Of a stretch of DNA of 21,497 bases, positions 1 through 13,517 are shown one piece after another; within the stretch, counting starts at the first letter, position 1, and every line of letters starts with the position of its first letter. The notes beneath the pieces are model-generated. The model did not search any database. It worked only from the letters and a program-made list of their open reading frames with translations, and was not told the DNA's origin. The stretch is taken from positions 1-21,497 of the forward strand of contig DASWFO010000242.1 of the NCBI GenBank assembly GCA_036394195.1. The letters run 5' to 3'. The position numbers and the translations under genes are program-made. Source of the DNA: DATJPD01 sp036394195 (GTDB taxonomy: Bacteria > Pseudomonadota > Alphaproteobacteria > CACIAM-22H2).

Positions 1-1
1 C

Positions 2-502
2 GAGCGAAAGGTCGAGGACGCCGCGTTGGGGCTGCTCTGGGATCCTGTGGCGGTACGCTTCGCGTTTCAGGCGGGTGAAGGTGCGCGGCTGCCAATGCGG
101 ATCGGCGGCAAGGTTGGTCCGCGCTCCGGCCTTCCGATCGACGCAGAGGTTACGGTGACGAAACTCGCCGAGAATGCTACCCAGCGCTTCTCCGGCGCCT
201 CCATCGCCTTGGGCGATTGCGCCGCATTGCGGATAGGCGGGATCGACGTCGTGGTCAACTCACGACGCACGCAGGCGCGCTCTCCCGACCTGTTCACCAA
301 TCTGGCCATCGATCCGAGAACAAGGAAGATCCTGGTTGTGAAATCGACGAACCATTTCTACGCCGCCTTCGCCCCGATCGCGAAGGAGGTGCTGTACGTC
401 GAAGCGGACGGACCCCTGCCGCGCGACTACACCAAGGTGCCGTATAGCCACCTGACCCGTCCGATGTGGCCGTTTCACGCCGACCCGATGGGCTTGGACT
501 GA
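2..502 (+). CDS. MlrC-like M81-family metallopeptidase, C-terminal part (5' end outside window)
   Basis: The reading frame is open from base 2 and ends at TGA 500-502, so this is the last ~166 codons of a gene that starts to the left. The tail contains stretches such as VVVNSRRTQARSPDLF, KILVVKSTNHFYAAFAPIA and a closing HLTRPMWPFH. These are typical of the C-terminal domain of MlrC/M81 proteins, named after microcystinase of sphingomonads. Most environmental members have unknown substrates and often sit beside Bug-type solute receptors, as here. The zinc ligands lie in the N-terminal domain, which is not visible, so activity cannot be judged. A 176-base gap separates it from the receptor gene downstream on the same strand. 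Family assignment is by recognition of the C-terminal pattern; substrate is unknown. Confidence 0.8.
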   Translation, partial: ERKVEDAALGLLWDPVAVRFAFQAGEGARLPMRIGGKVGPRSGLPIDAEVTVTKLAENATQRFSGASIALGDCAALRIGGIDVVVNSRRTQARSPDLFTNLAIDPRTRKILVVKSTNHFYAAFAPIAKEVLYVEADGPLPRDYTKVPYSHLTRPMWPFHADPMGLD

Positions 503-571
503 TAAAATGCTCGGCACGGGTGATTAACCCGCCGAAGCTTGCGATCAGCACTCGCCGACGGAGCCGCTGTC

Positions 572-663
572 CGTTATACGAGATGTCCGCGAGACGACGA
601 GGGCTCGCGTGGCATAGTTGTTGCTTTTGCGCGGGATTGGTTTTTGGGCATAGTCGTATAACG
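572..663. repeat. Perfect 10-bp inverted repeat upstream of the solute-receptor gene
   Basis: CGTTATACGA at 572-581 is repeated in inverted orientation as TCGTATAACG at 654-663. Each arm also contains its own short palindrome, CGT-N3-ACG. The two copies bracket 72 bases of the 503-678 intergenic region, and the right copy ends just before the ribosome binding site of the receptor gene. Paired operators for a dimeric repressor (GntR- or TetR-like) often look like this, but no regulator gene is visible in the window. The repeat is seen directly; the operator role is inferred. Confidence 0.4.
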
Positions 664-678
664 CGTAAGGAATGTCCG

Positions 679-1665
679 ATGTCGCCGTTCACCACACGCA
701 GCGTTCTTCATGGCTCCCTGATCGTCGCGCTGACGATGCTGGTTTCGGGAGCAGTGTTCGGGCAAGCGTATCCGACTCGCCCGATACGCATGGTGGTCCC
801 CTTTTCGGCGGGCGCCGGCGTGACGGACATCATGGCGCGGCTGGTCGGGCAACACTTGAGCGCCAACCTCGGTCAGCAGATCGTCATCGAAAATCGCCCG
901 GGCGCCGGGGGGATTCTGGGAACGGACATCGTGTCGAAAGCCGCACCCGACGGCTATACGCTCCTGATGACCAACGTATCGCTTGCGGTGACCCCCTATC
1001 TGTATCCCAGCCTGCCGTACGACCCGGTGAAGGACTTCACGCCCGTCACCATGGTCAACTCTGCGCCGCTCCTGCTGGTCGTGCATCCGTCATTTGCCGC
1101 GAAATCGTTGCAGGAGCTGGTCGTCTATGCGAAATCGCACCCGGGTCAACTGAACTACGGCTCCGGAGGCGTCGGCAGCACGCCGCATCTCGCCGGTGAG
1201 CTGTTCAAATCGCTCGCGGGTATCGACGTCGTGCACGTGCCGTACAAGGGTGGCGCACCTGCGCTCAGCGACCTCGTCGGCGGACAGTTGTCGTTCATGA
1301 TCGAGAACGTGCCGGGCACGATGCCCTTCGTGATGTCCGGGAATCTGCGCGCGCTCGCGATCACGAGCCCGCAGCGCTCGCCGCTGGCGCCCGAGTTGCC
1401 GACCATGGCCGAAGCGGGCGTGCCGGGCTATGAGATGATCGGCTGGAACGGCATCGTTGCCGTGAAAGGGACGCCGCCCGAGATCGTCGACAGACTGCAT
1501 AGCGAAGTGGTGAAAATATTGCGCATGCCGGAGGTGAGAGAGCGTCTGGCGACCCTCGGCGCGGAGCCGGTCGGCAACACGCCGGATGAATTCGGCGCGT
1601 TCATCAAGGCCGAGATGGCGCAGTGGGGCAAGATCATTCAGGAAAGAGGCATCCGGTCCGAGTAA
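679..1665 (+). CDS. Tripartite tricarboxylate transporter (Bug/TctC family) periplasmic substrate-binding protein
   Basis: The product is a 328-residue secreted receptor that would bind a small carboxylate or related organic compound and deliver it to a TctA/TctB-type membrane transporter. No membrane partner is encoded here, which is common for Bug receptors. The start at ATG 679 is chosen because AAGGAA (667-672) precedes it at good spacing and it opens a clear signal peptide: charged residues, a hydrophobic core at about residues 12-24, and likely cleavage near VFG-QA. An upstream in-frame start at 466 would bury the signal peptide and overlap the mlrC-like gene. Family marks are the YPTRPIRMVVPF opening, ENRPGAGG, APDGYTLL and the HVPYKGGAPAL block. 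The stop codon overlaps the next start (TAATG), so translation is probably coupled. Confidence 0.9.
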   Translation: MSPFTTRSVLHGSLIVALTMLVSGAVFGQAYPTRPIRMVVPFSAGAGVTDIMARLVGQHLSANLGQQIVIENRPGAGGILGTDIVSKAAPDGYTLLMTNVSLAVTPYLYPSLPYDPVKDFTPVTMVNSAPLLLVVHPSFAAKSLQELVVYAKSHPGQLNYGSGGVGSTPHLAGELFKSLAGIDVVHVPYKGGAPALSDLVGGQLSFMIENVPGTMPFVMSGNLRALAITSPQRSPLAPELPTMAEAGVPGYEMIGWNGIVAVKGTPPEIVDRLHSEVVKILRMPEVRERLATLGAEPVGNTPDEFGAFIKAEMAQWGKIIQERGIRSE

Positions 1666-3020
1666 TGAACGATACTTCGTGCCCAGGCGCCACCCGGGAG
1701 CTCGCGCGCTTTGTCGTCGAATCCCGCTGGAGCTCGATCCCCGCCCCGGTCAGTCACGAAGCCAAGCGCGCATTGCTCAATTGGGCCGGCTGCGCGCTTG
1801 GTGGCTGCCGGGATGAAACCGTCGACACCGCACTGGCTGCACTCCTGGAATTTGCCGGGCGGCCGCAGGCGACGATCCTTGGGCGCAGCGAGCGGACGGA
1901 TATACTGACGGCCGCGGCCCTCAACGCGCTCAGCTCCAACATCCTCGACTTCGACGACACGCATCTGCGCACGGTCATACATCCGACGGTGCCGGTAGCG
2001 GGGGCGCTGCTTCCGCTGGCCGAACACATGCGAGTGACGGGCGCGCAGCTGCTGCACGCATTCGTACTCGGTGTCGAAGTCGAGTGCCGCGTCGGCAACG
2101 CGATCTCGCCGGAACATTACGACGCGGGCTGGCATATCACGTCCACGTGCGGCGTTTTCGGCGCGGCCGCGGCATGCGCGAAGCTGCTTGAGCTCGATAC
2201 GAAAAAGACGGCATGGGTGTTTGGCATTGCCGCGAGCCAGGCGGCGGGCACCACCGGCGGGCACGGCAGCATGACGAAGTCGTGGAACATGGCGAACGCT
2301 GCGCGCAACGGCCTCGCGGCGGCGCTGCTGGCCGCAAAGGGCTTTACGAGCACCGAGCAGGGCCTCGAGGGCGAGCGCGGCTTTACGCGCGTGTTTGCGC
2401 AGCGGCGCGACCTCGATGAGATCGTACGCGGCCTGGGTGCGACGTGGGAGCTCGCGCAGAACACCTACAAGCCTTACCCGTGCGGCATCGTTGCGCATCC
2501 GGTCATCGACGGATGCCTGGCGCTTCGCGACGAAGCCCGCGTGGCGCCGGATGCGGTGGAGCGCATTGAGTTGCGCGTGCATCCGCTCGTGCGCATGCTG
2601 ATGGGGAACGCGGCGCCGCGGACCGGACTTGAGGCCAAGCTTTCCGTTCAACACTGCGCGGCCGCGGCGCTTATCTATGGCCGGGTCGGCGTGCGCGAGT
2701 TCACGGACGCATGCGTGAACGATCCGGCGGTGGCGGCACTCCGGGGCCGCGTGATGCTCGTCGAGGACCCCGCCATGCCCAAGGAGGCCGCGGGCGTAAC
2801 CGCACGCATGAGCCCCGGACCGACGTTCGACAAATACGTGCCGCACGCGACCGGCAGTCTCGAGCGGCCCATGAGCGATGACGCGCTCGGCCGAAAATTT
2901 CGCTCGCTCGCCGAGTGGGGATGGCCGGACTGCGACTCGGGCGCGTTCATCGAGCTTGCGTGGTCGCTCGATGAGCTCGCCGATGCTGGCGCGTTCGCGC
3001 GCGCGGCGGCACCACGTTAA
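1665..3020 (+). CDS. MmgE/PrpD family protein (paralogue 1)
   Basis: This 451-residue protein belongs to the family of 2-methylcitrate dehydratase (PrpD), cis-aconitate decarboxylase and iminodisuccinate epimerase, cytosolic enzymes acting on small di- and tricarboxylates. The family motif is intact at residues 92-107 (NILDFDDTH, then HP after a short loop), followed by a glycine- and alanine-rich helical core and the FKxYPxG-like segment NTYKPYPCG. The start at ATG 1665 shares its A with the preceding TAA stop and has GGAAAGAGG at 1641-1649 upstream. An earlier in-frame ATG at 1623 lies inside the receptor gene and adds nothing family-like. Tight coupling to the receptor and hydrolase genes points to a shared catabolic route. 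Lack of other propionate genes argues against a true methylcitrate-cycle PrpD. Confidence 0.88.
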   Translation: MNDTSCPGATRELARFVVESRWSSIPAPVSHEAKRALLNWAGCALGGCRDETVDTALAALLEFAGRPQATILGRSERTDILTAAALNALSSNILDFDDTHLRTVIHPTVPVAGALLPLAEHMRVTGAQLLHAFVLGVEVECRVGNAISPEHYDAGWHITSTCGVFGAAAACAKLLELDTKKTAWVFGIAASQAAGTTGGHGSMTKSWNMANAARNGLAAALLAAKGFTSTEQGLEGERGFTRVFAQRRDLDEIVRGLGATWELAQNTYKPYPCGIVAHPVIDGCLALRDEARVAPDAVERIELRVHPLVRMLMGNAAPRTGLEAKLSVQHCAAAALIYGRVGVREFTDACVNDPAVAALRGRVMLVEDPAMPKEAAGVTARMSPGPTFDKYVPHATGSLERPMSDDALGRKFRSLAEWGWPDCDSGAFIELAWSLDELADAGAFARAAAPR

Positions 3021-3036
3021 AAACCAGGGAACAGAG

Positions 3037-3915
3037 ATGCCTTACGCAGAGTCGAATGGAGTGCGGCTGTACTACGAAGAAGCCGGCAGGGGAACGCCCA
3101 TCGTCTTCGTGCACGAGTTCGCGGCGGATCTGCGAAGCTGGGAGCCGCAGGTCCGCCATTTCAGCCGGCGCTACCGGTGCCTCGCATTCAACGCTCGTGG
3201 ATATCCGCCTTCGGACGTGCCCAAAGCGAAGTCTGCGTACTCCCAGCGAATTGCCGCCGACGACATCGCGAACGTGATGCGTCACGCCGATGTCGCCAAG
3301 GCGCACATCGTCGGTTGTTCCATGGGCGGGTTCGCGACGCTGCACTTCGGCTTGAACTATCCGCGCATGGCGAGATCGCTCACCGCCGTCGGTGTCGGCT
3401 CCGGCTCCGATCCCGATAAGAGCAAACAGTTCTATCGCGACAACGCGGAGATGGCCTCCCGTTTCCTCAAGCTAGGCGCCGCCGAGGCGGTCAAGCCGTA
3501 TCAGGTTGGCCCGGCGCGCGTGCAGCTGCAGAACAAGGACCCCCGCGGCTTTCGCGAGTTTTGCCAGCAGTTCGGCGAGCACTCGGCGCTCGGCTCGGCC
3601 AACACGCTCAGCGGCGTGCAGATGAAACGCCCGACGATCTACAGTCTCGAGAGCAAGCTCCGCGCGCTGAAGGTGCCGTTGCACATGATCTCGGGCGACG
3701 AGGACAACAACTGTCTCGACCCGTCGCTGTTCATCAAGCGGGTATGTCCGTCGGCATCGTTGACGGTTTTTCCCGCAACCGGACATGCGGTCAATCTCGA
3801 GGAGGTCGACCTGTTCAACCGGATCACCGGTGAGTTCCTGGCACAGGTCGACAGCGGCCGCTGGCGCCCCCGCGATTCACGCTCCTTCAATAAATCCAAC
3901 CTGCTCAAGAACTGA
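3037..3915 (+). CDS. Alpha/beta-fold hydrolase (enol-lactonase/esterase-like)
   Basis: A 292-residue alpha/beta hydrolase without a signal peptide. The nucleophile elbow is GCSMGG with Ser95; the acid is probably Asp221 in SGDED, and the base His250 in GHAVNLEE. The oxyanion-hole region is the VHEFAAD loop at about residues 25-31. The general look resembles 3-oxoadipate enol-lactonase and related ester or lactone hydrolases. The start at ATG 3037 lies 16 bases after the PrpD stop and follows AGGGA (3026-3030). An upstream in-frame start at 2878 would run inside the PrpD gene and is rejected. Being last in the plus-strand run, it may open a lactone or ester before or after the PrpD step; that is inference. 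Its last 11 bases overlap the end of the convergent minus-strand gene. Confidence 0.88.
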   Translation: MPYAESNGVRLYYEEAGRGTPIVFVHEFAADLRSWEPQVRHFSRRYRCLAFNARGYPPSDVPKAKSAYSQRIAADDIANVMRHADVAKAHIVGCSMGGFATLHFGLNYPRMARSLTAVGVGSGSDPDKSKQFYRDNAEMASRFLKLGAAEAVKPYQVGPARVQLQNKDPRGFREFCQQFGEHSALGSANTLSGVQMKRPTIYSLESKLRALKVPLHMISGDEDNNCLDPSLFIKRVCPSASLTVFPATGHAVNLEEVDLFNRITGEFLAQVDSGRWRPRDSRSFNKSNLLKN

Positions 3916-5290
3916 CGGAGGCAGGGCGGCTCCAATCCGGCCGTCCGTGGCGACGTAGGAGGTCGGTCAACTCTGCTGCGCTCGTCCAGTGCTCGAACCC
4001 TTCGACAGCGCGTTCGACTTCGCCGAGGCCTTGCGGCGTCAACGCCAAGGCTGCAAGCTGGCGGAACTTCCGCCGGATCTCGGATTCGTCGTAGGGGTTC
4101 AGGCAATCTCCTCGCGGACTGTCGCAGGCCCGCATGGTCTGCCGCCCGTCTTTCAGCGTGAGCGTGACGCGGGCCGGCTTCAATGCCGGCATCGCTGCGG
4201 TCATGGCCGGGTCTTCGCTGATGTGGACGCGGTGGCGCAGCGCCGCGATCGCCGGGTCGTCCAGTGCCGAGTCGCCGACCGCTTCGTAATCGGTGCTGCC
4301 TCTCACCGCCAGGCATGCGGCCACATGAGGCAGCGAGTACTTCGAAGCGAAATAGTTCGGCGGATCCGGGTTGCGCATGGCCGTCGCGAATCGGAAGGTC
4401 GCGATGTCGATGCGTTCGATCTCTTCCGCTTTCGCGCCGAGTGCCGCGATGGCCTCCTCGAGCGCATCGAGTGCCGCGTAGATCGGATTGCAGCAGGCCC
4501 GTAGACGAAGCCAGTTCCGCGTGATCTCCCAGCGAGTGCCGAGCTCGTCGAGCAAGCCGCAAGGCTCGAAGCCGTCGCCCACGAGGCTGCTGAGCGCTTC
4601 CTCGATCGCATCGTCCTGCGCGGTAAAGCCGGCCAGCGCAAGATCGGGTGCCAGCGCAAGCGCGAAACCACTCATTCCCCCGGCGACGTTCAGCGTGGTC
4701 GCTCCGGCAATAGCGTTGTTATAGCTCGGCGTCAGGACGAGAGTCGCGGCGATACGCATCGCGCGGCTCGTATCGGCGGCATTCAGACCCCGCAATCGCG
4801 ATCCCGCGGCGGCGGCGCCCAGCAGCGCGGCCTGGCCGTTTTGGTGTGCGAGCGGCCGGGTCGTCATCGCCGCAGCGAGGCGTGCGCCGGCGTCGTACCC
4901 GAGGATCAAGGCCGCGAGCATGTCGCGGCCGGGGAGACGCATCCACTCGCCGACACTCAGCACGCCAGGCAGGATCTGCATCACGCCTTGATAGGAGACA
5001 TATCGATTTCCTTCGCCCAGCTCGAGGGATCGGCCGGCGATGCCGTTCAATAAGGCAGCCATGCGCGGGTCGCTCGTCGGCCAGCCCGGCGCCCATACGG
5101 TCGCACCGGTCCCCGCGGTCGCGTTCAACCGCTCGCGCAGCCCCCGCACCTCGGGCCGATTTGCCCCGGCCAGGATGACACCGATCGTGTCGAGCACGAT
5201 CAGCTTCACATACCGTTGCACATCCTTCGGAATTTGATCGAGCGTCGTCTCAGCGACGAAACGAACGAGCTTTTCGATCTGCTCCGCCAT
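3905..5290 (-). CDS. MmgE/PrpD family protein (paralogue 2, divergent motif)
   Basis: A 461-residue MmgE/PrpD-fold protein transcribed toward the plus-strand cluster. The N-terminus (LVRFVAETTLDQIP, then a VKLIVLDTIGVILAGA block) and the C-terminal segment (KLTLKDGR-like TLTLKDGRQTMR, SEIRRKFRQLA) are typical of the family. The usual DxDD-x-H...HP segment, present in the neighbouring paralogue, is replaced here by GRSLELGEGNRYVSYQ at residues 86-101. The active site may therefore differ or be lost. The start at ATG 5290 is preferred because family alignment begins at MAEQIEKLVRF; a further upstream in-frame start at 5374 adds 28 residues that do not look like protein. It probably serves the same pathway as the first paralogue, but on a different substrate or stereoisomer. 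Confidence 0.82.
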   Translation of the reverse strand: MAEQIEKLVRFVAETTLDQIPKDVQRYVKLIVLDTIGVILAGANRPEVRGLRERLNATAGTGATVWAPGWPTSDPRMAALLNGIAGRSLELGEGNRYVSYQGVMQILPGVLSVGEWMRLPGRDMLAALILGYDAGARLAAAMTTRPLAHQNGQAALLGAAAAGSRLRGLNAADTSRAMRIAATLVLTPSYNNAIAGATTLNVAGGMSGFALALAPDLALAGFTAQDDAIEEALSSLVGDGFEPCGLLDELGTRWEITRNWLRLRACCNPIYAALDALEEAIAALGAKAEEIERIDIATFRFATAMRNPDPPNYFASKYSLPHVAACLAVRGSTDYEAVGDSALDDPAIAALRHRVHISEDPAMTAAMPALKPARVTLTLKDGRQTMRACDSPRGDCLNPYDESEIRRKFRQLAALALTPQGLGEVERAVEGFEHWTSAAELTDLLRRHGRPDWSRPASVSS

Positions 5291-5346
5291 TTGTGCTCTC
5301 TCGTGGGCTTGCGGCGCATGATGAGAGTTGAGACCAGCGCCCGGAA

Positions 5347-5475
5347 CTCTGTGTGGTAAAGCATGACCTGCCACCGATCAAGAGCGTGCCGCAGGCCGTT
5401 CTCGAGATTGATATTGTCGAGCGCCGTGGCATTCATGGAGGTCTGCAGCAGGAGGCGCTCATAGCTGCCGCGCCG
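5347..5475 (-). pseudogene. Possible remnant of a GGDEF-EAL protein (inter-domain segment)
   Basis: In the frame reading down from about 5475, the sequence gives SYERLLLQTSMNATALD, then NINLENGLRHALDR and QVMLYHT. This matches the pattern of the linker between GGDEF and EAL domains in diguanylate cyclase/phosphodiesterase proteins, usually of the form AMNARALER-LxLENxLRxALExxEFxLxYQP. The similarity stops after the LYH position, and neither a GGDEF catalytic block nor the EAL motif is found on either side. The fragment lies between a PrpD-family gene and a damaged DUF1348 gene, so it is read as a leftover of a lost gene. Recognition is from memory of the family, and the fragment is short. Confidence 0.35.
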
Positions 5476-5530
5476 CGATCGTGCCGCGGACGACGTGCCG
5501 GCCCACGCCTACCGGCGCTTGCCCGGCCGG

Positions 5531-5994
5531 CTAGAGCCCGTGCTCGCTCAAGCCCGGATGATCGTCGGGGCGGCGGCCGAGCGGCCAGTGATATTTGCGC
5601 TCGCTCTCTTTGATCGGAAGATCGTTGATGCTGGCGATGCGCGGCCGCATCAGGCCGTCCTCGTCGAATTCCCAGTTCTCGTTGCCGTAGCTGCGGAACC
5701 AGTTCCCGCTGTCGTCGTGCCACTCATAGGCGAACCGCACGGCGATGCGATTCTCGCGGAACGCCCACAGCTCCTTGATCAGGCGGTAATCGAGCTCGCG
5801 GTTCCATTTGCGGGTCAGGAACGCCTCGATGGCGGCGCGGCCCTGCAGGAACTCGGCGCGGTTCCGCCTGCGGCTGTCGGCCGTGTAGGCGAGTGCGACA
5901 CGCCCGGGGTCGCGTGTGTTCCACGCATCCTCAGCCAGGCGGGTCTTCTGCGCGGCGGTCTCTGCCGTAAACGGCGGAAGCGGTGGCGGCTCAT
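5531..5994 (-). pseudogene. DUF1348 (NTF2-like) protein with a frame break just after the start codon
   Basis: The minus-strand frame from about 5992 down to the TAG stop at 5531-5533 encodes a nearly complete DUF1348 protein of about 154 residues. Its segments include PPPLPPFTAET, AEDAWNTRDPGRVALAY, TRKWNRELDYRLIKELWAF, VRFAYEWHDDSGNWFRSYGN and HWPLGRRPDDHPGLSEHGL. No ATG, GTG or TTG starts this frame before the domain. An ATG at 5994 with an AGGA ribosome-binding sequence about 6 bases upstream is in another frame; it reads M-S-R and then leaves the family pattern. Deleting one base in or near codon 3 of a normal MSRPPLPPFT start would give exactly this arrangement. A conserved Trp in the DSRWRNR segment also reads Arg. 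Either a recent pseudogene, a sequencing error, or recoding; the function of the family is unknown. Confidence 0.75.
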
Positions 5995-6429
5995 GGCTGG
6001 TCCTCGCGTGACGGGTTCGGACGGGTTCGCGGTCGATGCGGCGGCGGCGATCCGCGCCCCGAGATGACCCAGGCGCGCGAGTATCTGGCCAAGAACTGAG
6101 AGATCACGGCAGCCGCTCCGGCTGCGCTGCGGGGTGGACCGAACGTCTCGTCAACGCTCAACCGTCATGTCAACGGTAGGAACGCCGATTCACCGATGCG
6201 GCGCAATGGTTTCCAGGAACCGTTGATCTGTTGACGCGGTGTCCGGGGTGATACGCGCACAGTGCGGCATCGGCGTCCCGAAGAATTGCAGAATTGCACT
6301 GCCGGTTTTCACCTACCGCAATTCTTTTCCGCCGAATTCGCAATCCGATTCAATGGCGTGCGAAAACAATTGCAGTATTGCGCGCGATTCAGGGGGGCGC
6401 CCCCGACAAGGGGCGCGGAGGCAAGGCCG
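5995..6429. other. Non-coding stretch with AATTGC motifs and inverted repeats
   Basis: No gene is supported in these ~435 bases between the damaged DUF1348 gene and the end of gltD. It is locally AT-richer than its surroundings at 6281-6390. It contains AATTGCAGAATTGC (6284-6297) and a 13/14 copy AATTGCAGTATTGC (6368-6381), with an inverted GCAATT at 6318-6323. It also holds an imperfect inverted repeat, CGTCAACGCTCAACCGT at 6149-6165 against ACCGTTGATCTGTTGACG at 6219-6236. The gltD-proximal end carries a strong GC hairpin, listed separately. It may be the control region of the DUF1348 gene or eroded sequence. Confidence 0.5.
6397..6416 (-). terminator. GC-rich hairpin downstream of gltD
   Basis: GCGCCCC at 6397-6403 pairs perfectly with GGGGCGC at 6410-6416 around a six-base loop, starting 13 bases beyond the gltD stop in the direction of transcription. 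There is no run of T after the stem, so this is at best a weak intrinsic terminator or a 3'-end stabilising structure for the gltBD transcript. Confidence 0.4.
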
Positions 6430-7872
<1,443 letters not shown>

Positions 7873-7899
7873 GACTCAACACCCTCGATGCACGATTGT

Positions 7900-12534
<4,635 letters not shown>

Positions 12535-12756
12535 GGGCGCGGCTCTCGTCGTCTGTGTTCTGCTCTGGCGACCGGCGGCTTTTCGCAACCGGTTCTTAAT
12601 CCAAATCGGTCATGCTTCTCGCGGCCTCTCCGGCAGGCCCCGTCCTTCGGGAAGGAGCCGTCAGGGCACGCGAAAACGCGCCGACTTGCCCATTTTGCCG
12701 GCGAGCGGCGCAATCAACGACTATGCCCGAACTGAAATCGGATGGCGACTAGATTC

Positions 12757-12774
12757 CGCACCTTCAGGGGTGCG
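12757..12774. other. Perfect 6-bp stem hairpin in the gltB upstream region
   Basis: CGCACC (12757-12762) and GGTGCG (12769-12774) form a perfect stem with a six-base loop between the SPOR lipoprotein gene and gltB. No T-run follows on either strand, so it is not a convincing terminator. It could be an operator or a 5'-leader structure. Nothing else in 12535-12823 could be identified with confidence; no clear -35/-10 pair was found there. Confidence 0.25.
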
Positions 12775-12823
12775 ATCTACGCCCTTTCCGTGTGCAGACA
12801 GAACACCTTACGGCCTCCGGCCA

Positions 12824-13339
12824 TCAGCCCCGCCGGCGGGCCCGGCGGGCGGCTGGCCGAGCGCCGTCCGGCCGCGGTGTTTCGGCTTGGTCGTGGGCAG
12901 CCAGGGGCATAACGGCGCAATAAAGCCCTTGCCCGCGGGCCCAGGTGCAGAACCGGGTGGCCTCCTCCGCATTGGGAAAGTCGCCGGCGATCAGCCGGAT
13001 CATGGTGCCTTTCGGGGTCTGGACCGGCACGACATGCCGGGTGAGCGAGCCGATACTGCTTTGCTGGTTCACGATGATGTTCCAGCCCCGCAGGGCGTCG
13101 GCTTCGCGGAAATACGACGCCAAATGGGCCCCGTAACCCGTCCCCGAACTCATGGGCTCGACCTTGGCGGACTGGACCGGGACTGGCGGGGGCGGCGGCG
13201 GGAGGGCCGCCTGCATCATCGCCACCGGGACCAGCTCGGCGAACTGCGGCGGCCCGTCCTCGGCGCACCAGCCACACGATGCCAGCAGCCCCATGACCGG
13301 TGCCATGATGACGACGTTTCGCCAGTGCCGCTTGCTCAT
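12824..13339 (-). CDS. SPOR-domain lipoprotein
   Basis: A 171-residue putative lipoprotein. The first 22 residues form a lipoprotein signal: basic n-region KRHWR, hydrophobic core, and lipobox LLASC with lipidated Cys22. A proline-rich linker (PPPPPP near residue 50) leads to a domain at about residues 67-147 with the SPOR pattern: YGAHLASYFREADALRGWNII, then TMIRLIAGDFPNAEEATRFC. SPOR domains bind denuded septal peptidoglycan, so a role at the division site or cell wall is likely. The C-terminal tail is Arg- and Pro-rich. The start at ATG 13339 is preceded by a G-rich stretch (GGGGGG) at workable spacing. It is divergent from the TonB-like gene, with 178 bases between starts, suggesting a shared envelope-related promoter region. 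Confidence 0.75.
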   Translation of the reverse strand: MSKRHWRNVVIMAPVMGLLASCGWCAEDGPPQFAELVPVAMMQAALPPPPPPVPVQSAKVEPMSSGTGYGAHLASYFREADALRGWNIIVNQQSSIGSLTRHVVPVQTPKGTMIRLIAGDFPNAEEATRFCTWARGQGLYCAVMPLAAHDQAETPRPDGARPAARRARRRG

Positions 13340-13435
13340 GAACCCCCCGGCCGGCTGGCCCCAGCGCAGGGCCGACTCCGCCTCGCCGTGTTAAGTGTGC
13401 CGCAAGTTTTGTCGTCTGCCCACAGTCCCGCGTTG

Positions 13436-13441
13436 TATACT
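13436..13441 (+). promoter_or_regulatory. Possible -10 element (TATACT) upstream of the TonB/TolA-like gene
   Basis: TATACT lies 76 bases before the ATG of the TonB/TolA-like gene, in the divergent intergenic region 13340-13517. It is close to the consensus -10 hexamer. The only -35-like hexamer nearby, TTGTCG, is about 21 bases upstream, which is too far, so this is a weak call. Confidence 0.25.
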
Positions 13442-13517
13442 CAATGCCCTCCTCGGTTGTTCGGTTGTGCAGCAGCGAGGCCCTAATTTTAGTAGGCGCT
13501 GTGAGCCTGTTTGCGTC

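Noticed and set aside
657..662. TATAAC as a -10 element for the solute-receptor gene
   Set aside because: It is too close to the ribosome-binding site, which would leave almost no leader, and no -35 element is at the right distance; it is better explained as part of the inverted repeat.
5495..6067. 190-codon plus-strand frame across the DUF1348 region
   Set aside because: It is antisense to a recognisable DUF1348 protein and has the composition of a reversed GC-biased frame.
6064..6099. Short plus-strand peptide ending MTQAREYLAKN and a stop, which resembles a protein C-terminus
   Set aside because: Only 11 codons plus an unconvincing Gly/Arg-rich run upstream; no family could be recognised, so it is not called as a gene remnant.
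12643..12680. Small hairpins TCCTT-CGGG-AAGGA and CGCG-AAAA-CGCG upstream of gltB, considered as a riboswitch or attenuator
   Set aside because: Stems are only four to five base pairs, no conserved riboswitch core could be recognised, and GC-rich DNA yields such stems often.
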